Source of the DNA: Aegicerativicinus sediminis
GTDB taxonomy: Bacteria; Bacteroidota; Bacteroidia; Flavobacteriales; Flavobacteriaceae
Direction: 5' to 3'
Assembly (NCBI RefSeq): GCF_015476115.1
Contig: NZ_CP064295.1
Coordinates: forward strand, 3,466,001 to 3,530,000
DNA: 64,000 bases
Part shown: positions 33,793 to 42,055 of the stretch, piece by piece
How the letters are laid out: each line of letters starts with the position of its first letter
Numbering within the stretch: the stretch's first letter is position 1
The notes under the pieces: generated by a model
What the model was told of the DNA's origin: nothing
The model's input: the letters and a program-made list of their open reading frames with translations, nothing else
The model's database searches: none
Made by a program: the position numbers and the translations under genes

Positions 33793-35103
33793 ATGAATTA
33801 TTTGCCGAACATATTATTTGCGATAGCCTTATTTGCAGGAATTGGATATTTCGTCTTCAATATTCGTAAACTCATTCGGAATATTGGGTTAGGAAAGCAG
33901 ATTGAATTAGATAGCAATCCTTCCAAACGATGGAAAAATATGGCAATGATTGCCTTGGGTCAATCAAAAATGGTGAAACGCCCCGTCGCTGGTTTAATGC
34001 ATATAATTGTATATGTAGGGTTCATAATAATTAATATTGAGGTTTTAGAGATAATAATTGATGGACTGTTTGGTACACACAGGGTTTTTAAATCGGCAGG
34101 AAGTTTGTATGGGGTTCTCATAGGTTTTTTTGAAATTCTTGCCTTATTGGTCCTTGTTGCGGTAATCGTTTTTTGGATTCGCCGAAACTTATTGAAACTG
34201 AAACGATTTTGGAAGCCAGAAATGAAAGGTTGGCCAAAAAATGATGCCAATTTCATCTTATATTTCGAAATGGTATTAATGGTTTTGTTTCTTGTTATGA
34301 ATGCTACTGACACTTCATTTCAAGAAATGAATTCGGGGAACGTAGTTAGCAAACACATTGCCTCATTGTTTTCAGGTTTTACGGAATCCTCACTACACTT
34401 GATTGAAAGATCCGCTTGGTGGCTGCATATCTTAGGCATATTGGTATTTTTAAATTACCTGTATTTCTCTAAACATTTACACATCTTATTAGCCTTTCCT
34501 AATACCTATTATGGCAAATTAGAACCTAAAGGACAGTTTAATAATTTGCAGGCGGTTACAAACGAGGTTAAAATGATGATGGATCCAAATGTTGATCCAT
34601 TTGCGACACCATCTGAAGAAGAACAAATGGCCATTCCTGAAAAATTTGGGGCTAGTGATATTACGGACCTTAGCTGGTTACAACTTTTAAACGCTTATAC
34701 ATGTACTGAATGTGGGCGATGCACCAGTGAATGTCCCGCTAATCAAACCGGTAAAAAGCTATCTCCAAGAAAGATAATGATGGATGTTCGGGATAGGACT
34801 GAAGAAATAGGTAAGCACCTAGATAAAGGCAGAAATGATTGGGAAGGCGATGATAAGCAATTATTGGACAACTACATCACAAGAGAAGAACTATGGGCTT
34901 GCACTACCTGCAATGCTTGTGTTGAAGCATGTCCAGTTAGCATCGACCCTCTATCCATTATACTCGAAATGCGACGATATCTTGTAATGGAACAATCTGC
35001 CGCTCCGACCGAATTAAATGGAATGATGACCAATGTTGAAAATAATGGTGCGCCATGGCCATATAATCAAATGGATCGCCTGAATTGGAAAAATGAAATG
35101 TAA
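33793..35103 (+). CDS. membrane Fe-S oxidoreductase (HdrC/NarI-like)
   Basis: A 436-aa protein. The N-terminal ~235 residues hold about five membrane helices (LPNILFAIALFAGIGYFVFN, LMHIIVYVGFIIINIEVLEI, WWLHILGILVFLNYLYFSKH), like the gamma subunit of nitrate reductase. The C-terminal part has two [4Fe-4S] motifs: CTECGRCTSECPANQ and CTTCNACVEACPVS. Together with the CCG-domain protein at 35913 it forms a heterodisulfide-reductase-like electron transfer unit at the inner membrane. Redox partner unknown. The last base of its stop overlaps the next start (TAATG). Confidence 0.9.
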   Translation: MNYLPNILFAIALFAGIGYFVFNIRKLIRNIGLGKQIELDSNPSKRWKNMAMIALGQSKMVKRPVAGLMHIIVYVGFIIINIEVLEIIIDGLFGTHRVFKSAGSLYGVLIGFFEILALLVLVAVIVFWIRRNLLKLKRFWKPEMKGWPKNDANFILYFEMVLMVLFLVMNATDTSFQEMNSGNVVSKHIASLFSGFTESSLHLIERSAWWLHILGILVFLNYLYFSKHLHILLAFPNTYYGKLEPKGQFNNLQAVTNEVKMMMDPNVDPFATPSEEEQMAIPEKFGASDITDLSWLQLLNAYTCTECGRCTSECPANQTGKKLSPRKIMMDVRDRTEEIGKHLDKGRNDWEGDDKQLLDNYITREELWACTTCNACVEACPVSIDPLSIILEMRRYLVMEQSAAPTELNGMMTNVENNGAPWPYNQMDRLNWKNEM

Positions 35104-35471
35104 TGGATGTGAAGAAAAAATACAATCCTTTGCTTGTCATTTGGTTAATGATGGTATTTTTGCTTTTCGCGAATCAATATGGGTATGGCCAAATAGGTTA
35201 TGCAAAAGATTCATTACAAATTAAGGTTTATACAGAAATTCAGTATAAGGAACATAAACCAACAGGTATAGAAGTAACTCACGTTTTTTGTGATTACTGT
35301 AATGATAAACAAAAAGAACACATTAAAAATATCGCCTGGGATTTAGCATTCAACGACAGATTTTCTCCTGAGAATGTCATTGAAGAGGGTAAAAAAAGAT
35401 TGGCGATGTATATTAGGATACCAAAAGACAAATTTATATTAATGAAAGATGAACAGAGAAGACGCAGATAA
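35103..35471 (+). CDS. small exported protein between the Fe-S and HAD genes
   Basis: A 122-aa protein with a signal peptide (LLVIWLMMVFLLFANQYGYG, about residues 10-29) and a short mature part (IQYKEHKPTGIEVTHVFCDY, CNDKQKEHIKNIAWDLAFND) with three cysteine-histidine type residues (CDYC). Its 5' end overlaps the Fe-S gene by one base and its 3' end overlaps the HAD gene by 23 bp, so it is coupled to both. No family recognised. Confidence 0.7.
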   Translation: MDVKKKYNPLLVIWLMMVFLLFANQYGYGQIGYAKDSLQIKVYTEIQYKEHKPTGIEVTHVFCDYCNDKQKEHIKNIAWDLAFNDRFSPENVIEEGKKRLAMYIRIPKDKFILMKDEQRRRR

Positions 35472-35898
35472 ATTATTGCACGATAAAGTCGAGGCTGGCG
35501 AAAAAGTAAGTCCAGTTTTGCCTGAGGGGGTTAAAAATTACCTTATCGATATAGATGGTACTATTACAGAAGATGTACCAAATGAGGAACCAGAACGAAT
35601 GTTGACCTGCGAGCCATTTCCAGATGCTTTAGAAACATGTAATAAATGGTATGAAGAAGGACATATGATATGTTTCTTTACCTCTAGAACTGGAGCCCAT
35701 AGGGAAGTAACAGAAAAGTGGCTTGACAAACATGGATTTAAATACCATAGTCTACTAATGGGTAAACCAAGAGGGGGAAATTACCATTGGATTGATAATC
35801 ACTTGGTAAAAGCTACCCGTTATAATGGTAAATTCACTGATTTAGTCGAGAAAAAAATGACCATCCAGGTTTTTGATGATGGCCATCATGATCATTAA
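35449..35898 (+). CDS. HAD-like phosphatase domain protein
   Basis: A 149-aa protein with a HAD motif I LIDIDGTITEDVP (DxDGT), motif II-like FFTSRTG, and a short C-terminal part KPRGGNYHWIDNHL. The C-terminus is His/Asp-rich (DDGHHDH). It is smaller than most HAD enzymes, and similar proteins are sometimes labelled phosphoheptose isomerase, a name the sequence does not support. Overlaps the upstream gene by 23 bp and lies 14 bp before the CCG protein. Substrate unknown. Confidence 0.8.
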   Translation: MNREDADKLLHDKVEAGEKVSPVLPEGVKNYLIDIDGTITEDVPNEEPERMLTCEPFPDALETCNKWYEEGHMICFFTSRTGAHREVTEKWLDKHGFKYHSLLMGKPRGGNYHWIDNHLVKATRYNGKFTDLVEKKMTIQVFDDGHHDH

Positions 35899-35912
35899 AA
35901 TTAAGTGCAATT

Positions 35913-36704
35913 ATGAGTGATAGCATCAAAATACCAACTATGGCAGAAATGTTTGCCGAAGGAAAACAACCAGATGTCTTATTTTGGGTAGGTTGTTCCG
36001 GTAGTTTTGATGATAGGGCAAAAAAAATCACTAAAGCTTTTATTAAACTCCTAGATAAGGCCAAAGTTAGTTTTGCTGTGTTGGGAACAGAGGAAAGTTG
36101 TACAGGTGATCCAGCAAAAAGAGCAGGTAATGAATTTTTATTTCAAATGCAGGCTGTAACCAATATTGAGGTTATGAATGCTTATGAAGTTAAAAAAATA
36201 GTTACTACCTGTCCGCATTGCTTCAATACATTAAAAAATGAATATCCCAGCTTAGGAGGAAACTATGAAGTGGTTCACCATACTCAGTTCTTAAAACAAT
36301 TATTGTCCGACGGAAAATTGACCATACAAGGTGGAAAGTTTAAGGGCAAGCGTATTACTTTTCATGACCCATGCTACTTAGGTAGGGCCAACAACATTTA
36401 TGAGGCACCTAGAGACCTGATTACCAAATTGGACGCAGAATTGGTTGAAATGAAAAATTGCAAGAGCAGAGGATTTTGTTGTGGTGCAGGTGGAGCACAA
36501 ATGTTTAAGGAGCCAGAAAAGGGTGACACGGATGTAAATGTGGAAAGAACCGAGCAAGCCTTGGAAACACAGCCAAGTATTATCGCGGCTGCCTGTCCAT
36601 TTTGTAATACCATGATGACCGATGGTGTAAAGGCGAAAAATGAAGAAAGCAATATCAAAGTCTATGATGTTGCTGAACTTATGGCAAGTGCAGAGGATTT
36701 ATAA
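35913..36704 (+). CDS. CCG-domain (HdrB-like) Fe-S protein
   Basis: A 263-aa soluble protein with two CCG-type cysteine clusters: an N-terminal half ending in TTCPHCFNTLKNEYP and a second half with HDPCYLGR, GFCCGAGGAQMF and CPFCNTMM. These bind iron-sulfur clusters in heterodisulfide-reductase B and succinate dehydrogenase/glycolate oxidase-like enzymes. It is the partner of the membrane Fe-S protein at 33793; the HAD and small exported gene lie between them. 9 bp to the next gene. Confidence 0.9.
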   Translation: MSDSIKIPTMAEMFAEGKQPDVLFWVGCSGSFDDRAKKITKAFIKLLDKAKVSFAVLGTEESCTGDPAKRAGNEFLFQMQAVTNIEVMNAYEVKKIVTTCPHCFNTLKNEYPSLGGNYEVVHHTQFLKQLLSDGKLTIQGGKFKGKRITFHDPCYLGRANNIYEAPRDLITKLDAELVEMKNCKSRGFCCGAGGAQMFKEPEKGDTDVNVERTEQALETQPSIIAAACPFCNTMMTDGVKAKNEESNIKVYDVAELMASAEDL

Positions 36705-36713
36705 AATTACAGT

Positions 36714-37199
36714 ATGTTAGTTGAGTTTGAACAATTACCAGAGGAAGCCAGACTTTGGATTTACCAATCAAATAGGCCATTTACAGAACAAGAACTAGAG
36801 GAAATAAAACCTTCCATTGAAAATTTCCTGACAACATGGACGGTACATGGCGCTGATCTATTAGCAGGTTATCTTATTAAATATAAGCGTTTTATTATAA
36901 TTGGCTTAAATCAGGACTTGAATAAAGCAAGTGGATGTTCCATTGATGCATCCGTAAGGTTTATTCAAGAACTAGAGAAAAAATATGGAGTCGATTTAAT
37001 GGATAAGATGAACGTTACTTTTAAGCAAGGAGAATTTATTGCTTACAAGCCTCTGACTGATTTTAAACTGATGGCAAAAAACAAATCGGTTTCTGGAAAC
37101 ACAGTCGTGTTTAATAATCTTGTTGTAAACAAAGCTGATTTTGAAGAGAATTGGGAAGTGCCCGCTTCAGAAAGTTGGCATTCAAGATTTATTAAATAG
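36714..37199 (+). CDS. conserved Bacteroidota protein, often mislabelled ABC transporter ATPase
   Basis: A 161-aa cytosolic protein (MLVEFEQLPEEARLWIYQSN). It has no Walker A, Walker B or ABC signature, so the common database label 'ABC transporter ATPase' is not supported. Conserved-looking parts are LWIYQSNRPF, HGADLLAGYLIKYKRFIIIG and SGCSIDASVRFIQELEKKYG. It closes the Fe-S run, 9 bp after the CCG gene, so it may assist that redox unit. Function unknown. Confidence 0.8.
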   Translation: MLVEFEQLPEEARLWIYQSNRPFTEQELEEIKPSIENFLTTWTVHGADLLAGYLIKYKRFIIIGLNQDLNKASGCSIDASVRFIQELEKKYGVDLMDKMNVTFKQGEFIAYKPLTDFKLMAKNKSVSGNTVVFNNLVVNKADFEENWEVPASESWHSRFIK

Positions 37200-37316
37200 A
37201 AAAGATTATTCGGTTAATTACTTCTTTATAAAAGTATCCTAAAGTCTTTTATACTTACTTCTATTTATACTAATTTGGCACGATTTTATCTGCTAAATTT
37301 AAAGATCCGCTTATTT

Positions 37317-40235
37317 ATGTTAAGGAGAATCACCCTCATTTCTATTATAACTTTATATACCATTTGTTCTGCAAAAGCCCAGAACAATCCACTTGTCACA
37401 GAAGATGAAGCCGCCCAGAATCAATGGGTAGATAGTCTCTACAATTCTATGACCCTTGAAGAAAGAATAGGGCAGTTATTCATGGTTCAAGTTTTTTCTA
37501 ACAAGGATGCTGTACATGAGGAGCAAATTGCCAAATTGATAAAGGAAAATCATATTGGCGGTTTAATTTTTTCATTGGGTGGTCCTTACAGACAAGCAAA
37601 ATTAAATAACAAGCTACAGTCAATGTCTAAAGTTCCACTTTTGGTTGGGATGGATGCAGAATGGGGACTTAGCATGAGGTTAGATTCTACCTTTGCTTAT
37701 CCATGGAATATGACTTTGGGTGCCATAAAGGATGAAAAATTAATTGAAAAAACTGGATTTCAAATTGGTAAACATTGCAAAAGATTAGGGGTTCATTTTA
37801 ACTTTGCTCCTGTTGTAGATATAAATACAAATCCTAAAAACCCAATCATAGGGAATAGGTCCTTTGGGGAAGATAGGGATGCCGTTACTGAAAAAGCACT
37901 TGCCTTTATGGAAGGAATGCAAAAGGCTGGTGTTCTGGCAAACGCTAAACATTTTCCCGGTCACGGTGACACGGATTCAGATTCCCACAAAACCTTACCG
38001 ACTATACATTTTAATGCAAAAAGGATTGATTCTGTGGAGTTGTACCCCTATAGAGAATTAATTAAAAAAGGACTGTCCAGTGTAATGGTTGCGCATTTAA
38101 ATGTGCCTGCGATGGAAAGTCGAGCCGGATATCCGTCTTCCATATCTAAAAACATAGTAACAAATGTGCTGCTCGACAGTTTGAAGTTTCAGGGTCTAGT
38201 TTTTACAGATGCCCTGGGGATGAAAGGCGCATCTAACTTTTCTCAGCCAGGTGATATCGATTTAGCAGCATTTGAAGCAGGGAACGACGTATTGTTAATG
38301 TCTGAAAATGTACCATTATCGATCGAAAAAATTTCAAATGCAATTAAGGCAGATCAAATTTCTGAAGAAAGGTTAGCTCGAAGTGTAAAGAAAATATTGA
38401 TGGCCAAATATAAGGTTGGCCTAAACAATTATGAACCCATAATACTCGAAGGTCTTGGTAAAGACCTAAATACTCTTGAAGATAATTTGTTAAATGAGGA
38501 ATTATTTGAAAATGCCATAACGGTTCTAAAAAATCAAAATGATATATTACCCCTTAGGGATTTAGAAAAAAAGAAGATTGCTTACGTTTCCTTCGGTGAT
38601 GATACCGGCACTCCATTTTTTACAGAATTAAAAAAATATACCAAAGTCCATGGAATAAAGGGTGAAAAACTAGATGATGTTTTGGGGAAATTAAGCAACT
38701 ATAATACTGTTATTATTGGGTTGCATAGATCTAACGATACCCCTTGGAAGGCTTATCAATTCACTGATAAGGAATTGGTATGGTTATACGAAATTGCTAG
38801 GCTTAAAGACGTAATTCTTACCGTATTTACGAGACCTTATAGTCTAAATGACTTAAAAAGTATAGAAAATATTGAGGGTATTGTTTTAGCTTATCAAAAT
38901 AGCAAGGTCGCTCAGCAAAAAACCGCCCAATCCCTTTTTGGGGGTATAGCTTCCAAAGGTTGCACTCCTGTCTCAATAGGAAACTATTTTAAACCAGGTG
39001 ATGGTTTAACCACCAATGCCCTAAAGGTTTTAACCTATGGTATCCCTGAAAGTGTTGGAATGTCGTCTATTGCTTTTGAAAAGGTAGATAGTGTCGCAAA
39101 ATATGCTGTGACTAATAAGATGACACCTGGAATACAGTTATTAGTAGCCAGAAAAGGAAAGGTAATATTTGAAAAAAACTACGGATATCATACCTATGAC
39201 AATAAGGAACCAGTAAAAAGTGAAGACCTTTACGACGTTGCATCATTAACTAAAATTTTAGCAACCTTACCGTTACTGATGGAATTAGTGGATAAAGGTG
39301 AAATCTCTTTGAACTCAACCCTTTCAGAATTACTTCCAGAGTACCATGGGTCTAATAAAGCAAACATAACTTTGAAAAGTATGTTATCCCATTATGCTCG
39401 TTTAAAGCCTTGGGTTCCCTTTTACGTGGCTACTTTAGACAGCATATCAGGAAAACCATCCGCAGACTATTACCGAAGAACCGAAAGTGATAAATTTCAT
39501 ATTAAGGTTGCGGAAAATTTATACCTACGAACTGATTATCCAGACAGTATTCAAAAAATTATTCGGGATAATGATTTATTGCCAAAATTGAGCTATCGAT
39601 ACAGTGATTTACCGTATTATATTCTCAAGTCTTATTTAGAAAGGTATTATGGGAGAGGATTGGATAAATTAATACAAGAACATTTCTATCACTCTTTAGG
39701 AGCCAATTATACGACCTATAACCCTTCTGAGATATTTAGTAATACTCAAATTGTTCCATCAGAAGAGGATAATTATTATAGGTTTCAACGAATTCAAGGT
39801 TACGTTCATGACATGGGTGCTGCTATGCAGAATGGTGTAGGCGGCCATGCTGGTATTTTTTCTAATGCTAACGATGTGGCTAAAATTATGCAGATGTATC
39901 TCCAAAAGGGATTTTATGGTGGAAAGCGCTATTTTAAACCAGAAACTCTTGAGTTGTTTAACACCTGTTACTACTGTTCTCAGCAGAACAGAAGAGGAAT
40001 TGGCTTTGATAAGCCTCAGTTAGGAGACAAGGGTCCAACCTGCGGTTGTGTCTCGCCTACAAGTTTTGGTCATTCCGGTTTTACGGGCACATATACTTGG
40101 GCAGACCCAGAGGATGAAATAGTTTACGTATTTTTAGCTAACAGAACTTATCCTTCCGCTGAGCAAAATATTTTACTTAGGGAAAATATTAGAACTGAAA
40201 TTCAACGCCTAATTTATGAGGCAATAATAGAGTAA
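37317..40235 (+). CDS. GH3 beta-N-acetylhexosaminidase fused to a beta-lactamase-type serine hydrolase
   Basis: A 972-aa exported protein from ATG 37317 (MLRRITLISIITLYTICSAK, then AQ); the frame opens earlier at a TTG that gives no signal peptide. Residues ~25-360 are a GH3 domain of NagZ type with KHFPGHGDTDSDSHKTLP, including the His/Asp catalytic pair of this subgroup, and FTDALGMKGA. A GH3 C-terminal-like region follows to ~560. Residues ~580-972 are a class C beta-lactamase/DD-peptidase-like domain with ASLTKILAT (SxxK) and YRYSDLPYY. Likely periplasmic peptidoglycan recycling, combining sugar and peptide hydrolysis. bshA follows after 1 bp. Confidence 0.92.
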   Translation: MLRRITLISIITLYTICSAKAQNNPLVTEDEAAQNQWVDSLYNSMTLEERIGQLFMVQVFSNKDAVHEEQIAKLIKENHIGGLIFSLGGPYRQAKLNNKLQSMSKVPLLVGMDAEWGLSMRLDSTFAYPWNMTLGAIKDEKLIEKTGFQIGKHCKRLGVHFNFAPVVDINTNPKNPIIGNRSFGEDRDAVTEKALAFMEGMQKAGVLANAKHFPGHGDTDSDSHKTLPTIHFNAKRIDSVELYPYRELIKKGLSSVMVAHLNVPAMESRAGYPSSISKNIVTNVLLDSLKFQGLVFTDALGMKGASNFSQPGDIDLAAFEAGNDVLLMSENVPLSIEKISNAIKADQISEERLARSVKKILMAKYKVGLNNYEPIILEGLGKDLNTLEDNLLNEELFENAITVLKNQNDILPLRDLEKKKIAYVSFGDDTGTPFFTELKKYTKVHGIKGEKLDDVLGKLSNYNTVIIGLHRSNDTPWKAYQFTDKELVWLYEIARLKDVILTVFTRPYSLNDLKSIENIEGIVLAYQNSKVAQQKTAQSLFGGIASKGCTPVSIGNYFKPGDGLTTNALKVLTYGIPESVGMSSIAFEKVDSVAKYAVTNKMTPGIQLLVARKGKVIFEKNYGYHTYDNKEPVKSEDLYDVASLTKILATLPLLMELVDKGEISLNSTLSELLPEYHGSNKANITLKSMLSHYARLKPWVPFYVATLDSISGKPSADYYRRTESDKFHIKVAENLYLRTDYPDSIQKIIRDNDLLPKLSYRYSDLPYYILKSYLERYYGRGLDKLIQEHFYHSLGANYTTYNPSEIFSNTQIVPSEEDNYYRFQRIQGYVHDMGAAMQNGVGGHAGIFSNANDVAKIMQMYLQKGFYGGKRYFKPETLELFNTCYYCSQQNRRGIGFDKPQLGDKGPTCGCVSPTSFGHSGFTGTYTWADPEDEIVYVFLANRTYPSAEQNILLRENIRTEIQRLIYEAIIE

Positions 40236-40236
40236 A

Positions 40237-41376
40237 ATGCGAATAGGAATTGTTTGTTATCCGACATTTGGAGGTAGTGGTGTTGTTGCCACAGAATTGG
40301 GTCTTGAATTAGCCAAAAAAGGGCATCATATTCATTTTATAACGTATAGTCAACCTGTTCGTTTAGAATTATTAAGCCATAATGTTCATTATCATGAAGT
40401 TAATGTTCCAGAATACCCCTTATTTCACTACCAGCCTTACGAATTAGCCCTTTCAAGCAAATTAGTAGACATGGTGAAGCTTCATAAAATTGAAATTCTC
40501 CATGTACATTATGCTATTCCTCATGCGTATGCGGCCTATATGGCTAAGAAAATGTTACAAGAAGAAGGAATCTATATACCAATTGTAACAACACTTCACG
40601 GAACAGATATAACCTTAGTCGGAAGTCACCCATTTTATAAACCGGCGGTAACTTTCAGTATCAATAAATCAGATGCCGTTACTTCCGTTTCACAAAGTTT
40701 AAAGGAAGACACCTTACGCCTTTTTGATATTAAGCGAGAAATTGAAGTGATTCCAAATTTTATAGATTTAGATAAATACAAATTTCTCTTCACAGATTGT
40801 CAGCGGGAAATGATGGCAAACGAAAAGCAGAAGATCATTACTCATATAAGTAATTTTAGAAAGGTAAAGCAAATACCAAATATTATAAGGATATTCAACA
40901 ATATCCAAAAAAAGATGCCAGCTAAATTATTGTTGGTTGGTGAGGGACCAGAGCGGGAAGGAGCTGAAAAATTATGTGAAGATCTAGGAATAGCCGAAAA
41001 GGTTATTTTCCTAGGCAATAGTAATGAAATTGATAAAATACTATGTTTTAGCGATTTGTTTTTACTACCGTCTTTAACCGAAAGTTTCGGACTTGCCGCT
41101 TTAGAGGCAATGGCTTCAGGTGTTCCAGTTATTTCTAGTAATTCTGGAGGAATACCAGAATTAAATGAACACGGTGTTTCAGGATTCTTAAGTAATCCCC
41201 ACGATATTGAAGACATGTCTAAAAATGCTATTTATATTCTGGAGGATGAGGCAAGATTGAAAAAATTTAAAAAGCAAGCAAAGGAGGTAGCTAACAGGTT
41301 TGATCTACACAATATCGTACCTCTTTATGAGAAAATTTATTTAAAAACGCTAAAGTCTTCTTATAGCATGAATTAA
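40237..41376 (+). CDS. bshA: N-acetyl-alpha-D-glucosaminyl L-malate synthase BshA
   Basis: A 379-aa GT-B glycosyltransferase. It opens MRIGIVCYPTFGGSGVVATE, then LGLELAKKGHHIHFITYSQP, HVHYAIPHAYAAYMA and the C-terminal donor site PSLTESFGLAALEAMASGVP. These match BshA, which joins GlcNAc to L-malate in the first step of bacillithiol synthesis. Family 4 length is normal. It starts 1 bp after the GH3 fusion, so released GlcNAc metabolism may be linked. Terminator follows. Confidence 0.95.
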   Translation: MRIGIVCYPTFGGSGVVATELGLELAKKGHHIHFITYSQPVRLELLSHNVHYHEVNVPEYPLFHYQPYELALSSKLVDMVKLHKIEILHVHYAIPHAYAAYMAKKMLQEEGIYIPIVTTLHGTDITLVGSHPFYKPAVTFSINKSDAVTSVSQSLKEDTLRLFDIKREIEVIPNFIDLDKYKFLFTDCQREMMANEKQKIITHISNFRKVKQIPNIIRIFNNIQKKMPAKLLLVGEGPEREGAEKLCEDLGIAEKVIFLGNSNEIDKILCFSDLFLLPSLTESFGLAALEAMASGVPVISSNSGGIPELNEHGVSGFLSNPHDIEDMSKNAIYILEDEARLKKFKKQAKEVANRFDLHNIVPLYEKIYLKTLKSSYSMN

Positions 41377-41404
41377 AAAAACCACCGTATCGGTGGTTTT
41401 TTAT
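41377..41404. terminator. bidirectional terminator between bshA and the minus-strand barrel gene
   Basis: AAACCACCG-TAT-CGGTGGTTT with A and T runs on the two sides; it can end transcription from both strands. Confidence 0.9.
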
Positions 41405-41424
41405 TTATTGAATGTCCAGACTGT

Positions 41425-41916
41425 CTAAAATTGATAACGTATACCTAATGCAATATCAAAATCGAGATCATCCCTGTAGTTTCCAAAACCTAATTCAGGC
41501 CTAAAGTCTAATGACAACATTAATGGAATGTCAAAGTTGTATTCAATTCCAATGTCACCAGCCACAAATAAAAAGGTTTCAGAATCATCCCCGTCATAAC
41601 CAGGATAATCATCATCGAAACTATAACTACCTAAACCACCACCTGGGCCAACATACCAGTTGAAACCACCATCTATGTTCCACACCCAGTGATAAAGACC
41701 TGCAAGCTTAAATCCATCCCAGTTCTTACCAGATCTCCAACCAAGGTCAATTTCTAACCTGTTATTGTCAGATAATGCACGCTGATATGAAACTTCTGCA
41801 CCAAAACCATCACTATCACCAAGTCGTAATCCAATGGCGTTGTCTGCAATTACCTGTGCGTTAGACATGGTTACATAACCAAAAAATACACAGATTATTA
41901 ATACTACTCTTTTCAT
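41425..41916 (-). CDS. small outer-membrane beta-barrel protein
   Basis: A 163-aa protein from the ATG at 41916 (MKRVVLIICVFFGYVTMSNA signal peptide). The longer frame from 41949 runs into the promoter box at 41939-41946. The mature part is a compact 8-strand-like barrel: IGLRLGDSDGFGAEVSYQRA, NRLEIDLGWRS, FKLAGLYHWVWNIDGGFNWY and the C-terminal FDIALGIRYQF ending in Phe, the outer-membrane assembly signal. No partner. Function unknown; OmpA/OmpW-like size. Confidence 0.85.
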   Translation of the reverse strand: MKRVVLIICVFFGYVTMSNAQVIADNAIGLRLGDSDGFGAEVSYQRALSDNNRLEIDLGWRSGKNWDGFKLAGLYHWVWNIDGGFNWYVGPGGGLGSYSFDDDYPGYDGDDSETFLFVAGDIGIEYNFDIPLMLSLDFRPELGFGNYRDDLDFDIALGIRYQF

Positions 41917-41938
41917 AAAATTTAAGTTTAAGTTTACA

Positions 41939-41946
41939 CAAAAATA
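41939..41946 (-). promoter_or_regulatory. promoter -7 element of the barrel gene
   Basis: TATTTTTG on the minus strand matches TAnnTTTG, 22 bp before the preferred ATG at 41916, and it decides that start. Confidence 0.65.
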
Positions 41947-42055
41947 CAATTCTTATTAACTTATATTAATCCATATAAGTAATAAACTTTAATTATTCAT
42001 TCTGTAGATTTACGTAGTATATCTAGGTTTAGATTAAATTATCTGAAAATAAACT

